From Alphaproteobacteria bacterium (GTDB taxonomy: Bacteria > Pseudomonadota > Alphaproteobacteria > UBA6184): a stretch of DNA of 23,275 bases. Position 1 is the stretch's first letter, and the number at the start of each line of letters is the position of its first letter. Below are positions 15,430-21,544 of the stretch, piece after piece. The notes below the pieces were generated by a model. The model was not told the DNA's origin and did not search any database. It saw only the letters and a list, made by a program, of their open reading frames with translations. The stretch spans positions 1 through 23,275 of the forward strand of contig JAUIKZ010000010.1 in assembly GCA_030433125.1 (NCBI GenBank). The letters run 5' to 3'. The position numbers and the translations under genes were made by a program.

Positions 15430-15906
15430 TTATTCTATATAAAGTAACACTTCATCAAACTCTACAGGGGCGGCGTTTTGCACCAATATTTCTTTCACCA
15501 CACCCGACTTGGTTGCCTTTACGGGGTTCATCACCTTCATGGCTTCAATAATGAGCAGGGTGTCGCCTTCATTAACTTTGCTACCAACGCTGACAAAGTT
15601 TGGCGCCCCTGGCTCTGGTGCCAAATAAGCCGTCCCAACCAAAGGCGCTTTCACAGGCGCGCCCGCAGAAGCTTTTGCTGCAGCGTTATCAGTTGACTCC
15701 GTTACGGGAGCTGCGCTTACAGTAGGCGTTGCAGGCACTGTGTGGTGAGCGACTTGTTCTACAGACGCCGAAACCCTGGCGGGTTTTTTAGCAACCCGCA
15801 CACGTTTGTCACCTTCTTCAACTTCTATTTCTGTAAGGCCACACTCCGTTAGCAACTCCGCTAGCTGCTTAAGCGTTTCGTTGCTTACAAATAAATCTTT
15901 AGACAT
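15430..15906 (-). CDS. accB: Biotin carboxyl carrier protein of acetyl-CoA carboxylase
   Basis: 158 residues, in the usual range. An N-terminal dimerisation-like region (1-40) is followed by an Ala/Pro/Thr-rich linker (about 42-90) and the C-terminal biotinyl domain (about 85-158). K124 in the EAMKVMN motif is the site that is biotinylated by BirA. This carrier holds the carboxybiotin between AccC and the transferase. It starts 2 nt after the DsbA-family lipoprotein stop. In many alphaproteobacteria aroQ lies between these two genes; here it is absent. Confidence 0.96.
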   Translation of the reverse strand: MSKDLFVSNETLKQLAELLTECGLTEIEVEEGDKRVRVAKKPARVSASVEQVAHHTVPATPTVSAAPVTESTDNAAAKASAGAPVKAPLVGTAYLAPEPGAPNFVSVGSKVNEGDTLLIIEAMKVMNPVKATKSGVVKEILVQNAAPVEFDEVLLYIE

Positions 15907-15908
15907 AT

Positions 15909-16730
15909 TTATGACCGTTTATCTTTTTCTTCTTCCATTTCTTTCATCTTGTCAAGGGCCTTGATTATCTCGGGAAGCTCAGCCTCTTGGATGGATGAAG
16001 GAACGGCTATGTCGTTAATAACAAGTGTTGGCGTTTGTTTAATGTTGATGTTTTTACCAAGCTTTTTAGTTTCCTCAAGAATGTCTGCAACTTCACTTGA
16101 GTTCATGTCTTTTTCAAGCTTATCAACATCTAACCCATTAATAGATTGGGCGGCTGTCATAACCGCTGTTAAGGTTGGGTCTTTAAAAAGCTCCGCTTGA
16201 AGCTCTTGATATTTACCCTGTTTGTGTGCCGCTAGCATCACTTTAGCAAGCTCATCAGCATCCCCGTCTAAAATGGGGTAAGGCTTAATAATAAACTGCA
16301 CACGATCTTTGTCTTTGTTATCGCTTTTCACAAAGCTGGCTACAGCCTCAAGAGTTTTACGGCACGGTGCACACGCGTAATCAGCAAAAATAACGATTTT
16401 GTGCTCCGCGTCAGCTTTACCGTAACTAAAGTGGTTTTTAGTTGACTGAATCTCCGGCACGTATTTTTTTACCGTTTCACGAGCCTGATTAATTTTCTTG
16501 CCTTGTTTTTGCATACCCTCTGCAAGAATACGCTCAAAAGCCTTTTTAATAATGTCGGGCTTTTTCTCAATGCAGCGCTCTACATGGTCCCAAATTTTTT
16601 CGGGGTGGTTCGCGATGTATTCTGCTACAATCGTCTCTATATCTTTCTTTTGGTCATCATCAAACTTTTTATCGCAACCAGCCAAGAATAACGAGCTGAT
16701 TGCTGTTAGAGTAATAAGTGACTTTTTCAT
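15909..16730 (-). CDS. DsbA-family thiol:disulfide oxidoreductase, predicted lipoprotein
   Basis: 273 residues. A signal sequence ends in a lipobox (LFLAGC, Cys at 19), so the protein should be lipid-anchored in the envelope. A helical charged region (about 25-100) precedes a thioredoxin-fold domain with the redox pair C120-x-x-C123 (CAPC) and the cis-proline P235 in QTPTLVIN. Family precedent is the Com1/DsbA27-like group, which oxidises or isomerises disulfides in the periplasm. The charged tail (DKMKEMEEEKDKRS) is not typical of E. coli DsbA. Its start overlaps the M48 protease stop by 1 nt, which is standard in alphaproteobacteria. Confidence 0.9.
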   Translation of the reverse strand: MKKSLITLTAISSLFLAGCDKKFDDDQKKDIETIVAEYIANHPEKIWDHVERCIEKKPDIIKKAFERILAEGMQKQGKKINQARETVKKYVPEIQSTKNHFSYGKADAEHKIVIFADYACAPCRKTLEAVASFVKSDNKDKDRVQFIIKPYPILDGDADELAKVMLAAHKQGKYQELQAELFKDPTLTAVMTAAQSINGLDVDKLEKDMNSSEVADILEETKKLGKNINIKQTPTLVINDIAVPSSIQEAELPEIIKALDKMKEMEEEKDKRS

Positions 16731-18055
16731 TAGATCATCTCCATTTTATGTTTTAGGTTTTGAATTTGCTTTTTTAAGTCTTGGGCCTTTATTCTTTCAC
16801 TTTCGCTAAGTGTATGCTTTTTTATCAAATCCTCAAGCACAGATTCGGCTAGATCGTATTTTTTTTCTATCATGCGCATCTCGGCTAGCGCCAATTGCTT
16901 TTGGCGTGGTTCACCCATTTTGTCGTATAAAGCCATGAGCTCTTTCCAAAACTCTTCACTGTTGGTTAGCATATCACCCGAGTGCTTAATGCGCAACAGT
17001 AGCCCTTTAGCTTTTGCGCTTCTACCATCCTTTGCATAAAGCATAGCAAGCTCAAACATAACGAGCGGGTCGTTTTTCGCACCTCCTTGGGAGGCCTCTT
17101 CAAGTATCTTAATAGCCTCTTTGGTTTGGCCAAAGTAAGATAAAATCTCGGCCTTAGCTATCTCAACGTAAGTATCATTGTTCGTTTTGTTAAGGAGTTT
17201 ATTAATATGCGTTAGCGCCTGACTTTTATCGTTCAAACGAGTATAAGCCAAGGCCTTTGCATAAATAGCTTCAAGATCACCATCCTTGTTTTGTAAGGCC
17301 AGAATTTTTTCTGTCCCCTCATATAACCCCATCAAACGGCCACGAAGTAATGCATATTGAGTGGCGAAATTCTCCGGGAAAGCAGCCGGCCGGCGGGCAA
17401 GCATTTTCTTTTTCTCTTCAAAAAAGGCGACACGATCTCGGCTTAGCGGGTGAGACCTTAAATACAGAGGTGGGTCGGTGTCTTGCATTTTTGCGAAAAC
17501 CTTCATAACCTTCACCATACCATCTAAAGGCCAGTTCAACGCTTTAAAAAACTCATAGGCATGACTATCAGCAGCACACTCATTCGCTCTGATGTGGCTT
17601 GTGATCCCCTCTTCCGCTGCACGGTTGGCAATCATGATTGAGGCCACGCCTAGCTCGTTAGACTTTGTAGCTAAGCTTGAAATCAACCCGATTGCCATCC
17701 CTGCTAAAATTGTTGTGTTCAACTTATCAAGCGCTGTACCAATTATATTAGGCACGTGCCGTCCGGCTATGTGGCCCGTTTCGTGGGCCAACACCCCAAC
17801 AAAACTCCCCACATCATCAAGTTTTTTAATGAGCCCTCTATTCACCACAATGATGCCATCTAAGGTAGCAAAAGCGTTTATTTCATCATCCATATCTATA
17901 AACGGCTTCAGTGACTTAGGGCTTATACCAGCTTGTTTAAAAATGGGGTTTAAAAAAGTTCGCAGAATGTGTTCTGCGTGTGTGTCTCGCATTAAGGCCT
18001 TAGAAGGCGCTAGTGTGAATAGGCATAATACTGCCGCGAATATTTTTCTTATCAT
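16730..18055 (-). CDS. M48-family metalloprotease with TPR domain (BepA-like)
   Basis: 441 residues. A signal peptide (1-20, ending in SKA) is followed by an M48 peptidase domain with the zinc site HETGH (H91, E92, H95) and the third ligand E159 in NECAADSHA. A C-terminal region (about 235-430) rich in alanine-helix pairs looks like tetratricopeptide repeats, as in BepA/YfgC, which degrades misassembled outer-membrane proteins. The catalytic residues are intact. AGGAGG lies before the ATG. It follows rne after 16 nt and is translationally linked to the DsbA-type gene. An envelope quality-control role is inferred from family and context. Confidence 0.92.
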   Translation of the reverse strand: MIRKIFAAVLCLFTLAPSKALMRDTHAEHILRTFLNPIFKQAGISPKSLKPFIDMDDEINAFATLDGIIVVNRGLIKKLDDVGSFVGVLAHETGHIAGRHVPNIIGTALDKLNTTILAGMAIGLISSLATKSNELGVASIMIANRAAEEGITSHIRANECAADSHAYEFFKALNWPLDGMVKVMKVFAKMQDTDPPLYLRSHPLSRDRVAFFEEKKKMLARRPAAFPENFATQYALLRGRLMGLYEGTEKILALQNKDGDLEAIYAKALAYTRLNDKSQALTHINKLLNKTNNDTYVEIAKAEILSYFGQTKEAIKILEEASQGGAKNDPLVMFELAMLYAKDGRSAKAKGLLLRIKHSGDMLTNSEEFWKELMALYDKMGEPRQKQLALAEMRMIEKKYDLAESVLEDLIKKHTLSESERIKAQDLKKQIQNLKHKMEMI

Positions 18056-18071
18056 TTTGTTTATCTCCTCC

Positions 18072-20411
18072 TTACTCTAAAATTCGCTTCCACCACCCTT
18101 TTTTTACGGGCGCGCTTCCACCACCCGCAGTTGCGTCCTCCATAACCATGGGTTCGCTAATGATTTTATCTACACCTACCGGCTCAACTTCTTTTTCTTT
18201 CTTTTGTTTTTCAGGAGCCTTTTTTTCGTTTTTGCTAGCCTCTTGTTTGTTAGCATTTTCCTCTACAGAAGCCGCCTTCTCGTTTCGCTTCTTGCGTGAG
18301 GTGCGTTTCCGCTTAACTGGTTTAGTTGCTTCTTCAGTGGTTTCAATTACAGCCGGCACCTCATTTTCCACCACAGGCGCCTCAGCAACAACCTTCGTGC
18401 GGTCTTCCGTTTTGCGCTTCCGGCGACGGCGACGTTTAGGCTCTTCTGCCTTTTCAACCGCCTTAGCTTCTTGTTGTGGCTTTTCTTCTAGTTTTGTTTC
18501 CGGCGTTGGCTCGTTCGTTTTCTTTTTACGGCGATTACGATCTTTTCGGTTTGCTTTTTTACCTGCTTGTTCTTCTTGTTGTTTCTCGTCTTTTGCTTTC
18601 TTGCGCGGAGTCTCTTTAGGAGCTGATTTCGCGGGAAGCTGGACCTCGTTCTTCTTGTTAGAGTGGTCAAGCACCTCTATTTTATATTCTGGAATACGAA
18701 TATTAACATCACCATCAAGCAAGATTTGCAGATCATACTTTGTTTCAATCTCCAAAAGCTCTGCACGTTTGTGGTTAAAAATATAAAGGGCAATTGGCGG
18801 CGCTATGTTAACCTTCATTTTTTTCGGACGGCGGTCCACCCTCAGCAAGAACGTTTCAATACTGCGCAGCACATATAGCGCGGCTGACTCCACCGTTCGA
18901 ATATAACCTAACCCGCTACAGTGTTCACACGTATGAGTAGAAATCTCCAAAAGGCTGGGACGCAAACGCTGACGCGACAGCTCCATAAGCCCAAAATTAC
19001 TGATACGCCCCACTTGCACACGGGCGCGGTCTTGCTTTAGCACCTCGCGCATTTTGCGTTCAACCGCTTGCACATGGGAGTTGTCTTCCATATCAATAAA
19101 GTCAATCACCACGAGCCCGCCTAGGTCACGCAGGCGCAACTGCCTTGCCACCTCTTCAGCGGCTTCTAAGTTTGTTTTTAAGGCCGTCTCGTTAATGTGA
19201 CGCTCCTTAGTTGATCGCCCCGAGTTAACGTCTACAGCGGTTAAGGCCTCTGTGGGGTTAATGACTAAATACCCACCAGACTTTAGTGTGGCGATGTTCT
19301 TAAAAATGTTGTTAAGCTGATACTCAAGTTCATACTTATGGAACAAAGGCACAGTCGGCTCGCGGTAAAGCTGCACCCGACGGGCGTGACTGGGGATCAT
19401 ACGGCGGATAAAGGCCTTAGCCACCTGATAACTTTCTTTACCCGAAATCAACACCTCTTCTGTGTTCTTGTCATACATGTCGCGAAGCGCACGCTTAACA
19501 ATATTAGCCTCTTCGTAAACCAATTTAGGCGCTTCTGAATTAAGCACATCTGCACGCAGGTCATTCCACAATTTCAGCAAATAATCCAGGTCACGTTTTA
19601 TCTCGGTTTTAGTGCGCTCCATGCCGGCCGTGCGCACAATAACAGCCATACCTTCTGGCACCCCGATCGTTTCAATCACCTTTTTCAAGCGCTTACGATC
19701 GCCGGCATCAATGATTTTGCGTGACACGCCACCACCACGTCCTGCATTTGGCATAAGCACGCAGTATCGCCCCGCAAGAGAAAGGTATGTGGTGAGAGCC
19801 GCCCCTTTATTGCCGCGCTCCTCTTTTACTACCTGCACCAGCATCAACTGGTTCTTCTTAATAACTTCTTGGATTTTGTAATTGCGATAAAGCTTAATGC
19901 GCCTGAAAGCGGATATGTTTTTAGGCGCCACCTCGTCATCCGATGCCTCTTTTTCATCTGCCTCGTCTAAAGGCTCTATATCGCTTAACGGCTCAAAATC
20001 ATCGTCGTCCTCGTCACCAATAGTGGCTTCAATAGAACTCTCTTCGATCAAGCTGTCATCAACCTCGATCACTTCTTCGTTGTAAGTTACAGCCTCTTCA
20101 TCTTCTTTAGGCTCAAAAAAGGTTTGCAATTGACTAGAAATCTGCTTTTGGTCTGCCACCGGAATGCGATAATAATCAGGATGGATATCACTGAATGGTA
20201 AAAAGCCATGCTTACCACTACCATAATCCACAAACGCGGCTTGCAGGGACGGTTCTACCTTCACCACACGGGCCAAATATATATTGCTCTTAAGGGTTTT
20301 TCTGTTGGTTAATTCAAAATCCAGGTCAACTAAGTTATTGTTTTCCGCCTCTGTTACGACCACACGCGTCTCTTCAGGATGAGACGCATCAATAAACATT
20401 TTCTTCTTCAT
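18072..20411 (-). CDS. rne: Ribonuclease E/G
   Basis: 779 residues, an alphaproteobacterial-type RNase E. The first motif MFIDASHPEETRVVV opens an S1 domain that is interrupted by an acidic insertion (about 97-165, mostly D and E), typical of this group. The catalytic metal-binding aspartates are D394 (AVDVNSG) and D437 (VIDFIDME), and the zinc-link cysteines are C495 and C498 (CEHCSG). The tail from about 610 is disordered, rich in K, E and R, and ends with GWWKRILE, the tail element that binds PNPase in Caulobacter. The enzyme scaffolds the degradosome and processes rRNA and mRNA. GGAG lies 5 nt before the ATG. It is the promoter-proximal gene of a ten-gene run. Confidence 0.96.
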   Translation of the reverse strand: MKKKMFIDASHPEETRVVVTEAENNNLVDLDFELTNRKTLKSNIYLARVVKVEPSLQAAFVDYGSGKHGFLPFSDIHPDYYRIPVADQKQISSQLQTFFEPKEDEEAVTYNEEVIEVDDSLIEESSIEATIGDEDDDDFEPLSDIEPLDEADEKEASDDEVAPKNISAFRRIKLYRNYKIQEVIKKNQLMLVQVVKEERGNKGAALTTYLSLAGRYCVLMPNAGRGGGVSRKIIDAGDRKRLKKVIETIGVPEGMAVIVRTAGMERTKTEIKRDLDYLLKLWNDLRADVLNSEAPKLVYEEANIVKRALRDMYDKNTEEVLISGKESYQVAKAFIRRMIPSHARRVQLYREPTVPLFHKYELEYQLNNIFKNIATLKSGGYLVINPTEALTAVDVNSGRSTKERHINETALKTNLEAAEEVARQLRLRDLGGLVVIDFIDMEDNSHVQAVERKMREVLKQDRARVQVGRISNFGLMELSRQRLRPSLLEISTHTCEHCSGLGYIRTVESAALYVLRSIETFLLRVDRRPKKMKVNIAPPIALYIFNHKRAELLEIETKYDLQILLDGDVNIRIPEYKIEVLDHSNKKNEVQLPAKSAPKETPRKKAKDEKQQEEQAGKKANRKDRNRRKKKTNEPTPETKLEEKPQQEAKAVEKAEEPKRRRRRKRKTEDRTKVVAEAPVVENEVPAVIETTEEATKPVKRKRTSRKKRNEKAASVEENANKQEASKNEKKAPEKQKKEKEVEPVGVDKIISEPMVMEDATAGGGSAPVKKGWWKRILE

Positions 20412-20430
20412 TTTTACTCCAAATGCTTCT

Positions 20431-20444
20431 GGTGCACGTGCACC
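20431..20444. repeat. Perfect 14-bp palindrome in the rne leader
   Basis: GGTGCACGTGCACC reads the same on both strands. It lies 20-33 nt before the rne start codon. As DNA it could be an operator; as RNA it can form a 5-bp stem with a 4-nt loop just above the ribosome site. RNase E of E. coli is autoregulated through leader hairpins, but this element differs and its role is unproven. Confidence 0.55.
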
Positions 20445-20473
20445 CGTTTAAAAAACTTCAAAAAACTGGAGAA

Positions 20474-20502
20474 TTTACTTTCCCCGAAATTTTATCTATA
20501 AT
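20474..20502 (+). promoter_or_regulatory. Promoter for the amidase-like gene (and probably mrcA)
   Basis: TTTACT (20474-20479) and a perfect TATAAT (20497-20502) are spaced 17 nt apart, about 70 nt upstream of the ATG at 20575. The core overlaps the rne promoter on the other strand. Confidence 0.55.
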
Positions 20503-20517
20503 GATACTTACGTACAA
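20489..20517 (-). promoter_or_regulatory. Promoter of rne and probably of the ten-gene run
   Basis: On the minus strand TTGTAC (20512-20517) and TAAAAT (20489-20494) are spaced 17 nt, giving a predicted leader of about 70 nt that includes the 14-bp palindrome. The core overlaps the plus-strand promoter. Confidence 0.55.
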
Positions 20518-20574
20518 TACATTATTTGGTGGAATACGTATATTAAAAATAGGTACCTTTAAAAAATAAATAAA

Positions 20575-21516
20575 ATGACCATTCCACGCAGTACAAAAAG
20601 GCTTTTTTTAAACATTTTCATTATGGTTTTGGCATGCATAAGCCTTAAAGCAAACTCAACCATTACCTCTTTTCGTCTCATTAATTTGGGGAACAGAGTA
20701 AAAATAACCCTCGATCTAGACGCTAAAACAGGCGTTAAATACAAACCAACGCCAACCGGCATTCTGCTGTTTCTGCCTGGCGCGACTTTTACCAAACCCA
20801 ACCTTTTTAACAAAACCAACACCTCTTTCGTTAAAGACATTGCTGGGCGGGTTACTGACGAAGGCGTAGAGATTGAGCTGGGCGGTAACTGTAAATTTAA
20901 TGTGTCCCCCCCTCACTTATTCAACAATAAGGCCTTGGGCACATTTTCGGTGAGCTTTTACCTGGAGCGTGAGGGTGAAATAGCCGCACCCCGCATAAAC
21001 TTAATCTTTCCTAAAAAGGTGAAAAATGATACGCAGTTGCGCCTCTTAAGTGATTATAACGCGGCGCTGAAGTCCCTTCTCAAAGACCAGGGCTTTGATG
21101 CAGATATTAAACTCGCCAGCAACATTCAGCTTACGGAGCATATGCCACCCGGTATAACCATACGATTTCAAGACACCTCCTTTATAACGGTGCGCGGGCG
21201 TTACAGCGGGCAAGATCATGTTGACCACACCCCAGGCGACCTTATTGTTCACGACATTAATCAGCGGGTGTATATGCGTAACATCAAGAAATTCATTCTT
21301 CAGCTTAAAGAGGAGCTGACCTTATTACCGGAATTTCAAAACATCAAGCTAGGAGCCAACCCGCCGCGCAGCGCATACGCTCCACTCTTAGAGATAAACC
21401 TGCCCACAAAAGGAGCGCCGCCTCAGTTTTATAGTGATCATAAAAAACAATTGCTTTTTCTTATGAGTCTCGTTAAAGCTTATAAAGAATTTATGGCTGA
21501 TTTGCCAACAAGCTAA
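20575..21516 (+). CDS. Exported AMIN-domain, amidase-like protein lacking the zinc-site motifs
   Basis: 313 residues with a signal peptide (1-28). Residues about 30-130 look like an AMIN domain, the beta-rich cell-wall targeting module, judging by SFRLINLGNRVKITLDLDA. The region 141-308 resembles a degraded Amidase_3 domain: strand INLIFP stands where the family has IDPGHGG, helix and strand DYNAALKSLLKDQGFDADIKL match the LA..L..GF.V.LTR block, and APLLEINLP (269-277) matches the PAVLVELGFLSN strand that carries the catalytic glutamate (E273 here). The DPGHGG motif and the EKD block carrying the first zinc ligands are absent. The position between rne and mrcA is the normal amidase slot of alphaproteobacteria. 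Upstream there is no clear ribosome site. The pseudoenzyme call is inference. Confidence 0.65.
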   Translation: MTIPRSTKRLFLNIFIMVLACISLKANSTITSFRLINLGNRVKITLDLDAKTGVKYKPTPTGILLFLPGATFTKPNLFNKTNTSFVKDIAGRVTDEGVEIELGGNCKFNVSPPHLFNNKALGTFSVSFYLEREGEIAAPRINLIFPKKVKNDTQLRLLSDYNAALKSLLKDQGFDADIKLASNIQLTEHMPPGITIRFQDTSFITVRGRYSGQDHVDHTPGDLIVHDINQRVYMRNIKKFILQLKEELTLLPEFQNIKLGANPPRSAYAPLLEINLPTKGAPPQFYSDHKKQLLFLMSLVKAYKEFMADLPTS

Positions 21517-21544
21517 CCACGTAATAAGCGGCTAAATATAACCC

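Noticed and set aside
18148..18786. Long open frame antisense to the rne tail
   Set aside because: It is a shadow of the low-complexity K/E/R-rich tail; its product is a Ser/Phe-rich sequence with no ribosome site or family.
20575..21516. Annotating the gene as an active AmiC amidase from synteny
   Set aside because: The zinc-binding motif could not be found, so only an amidase-like call is supported.
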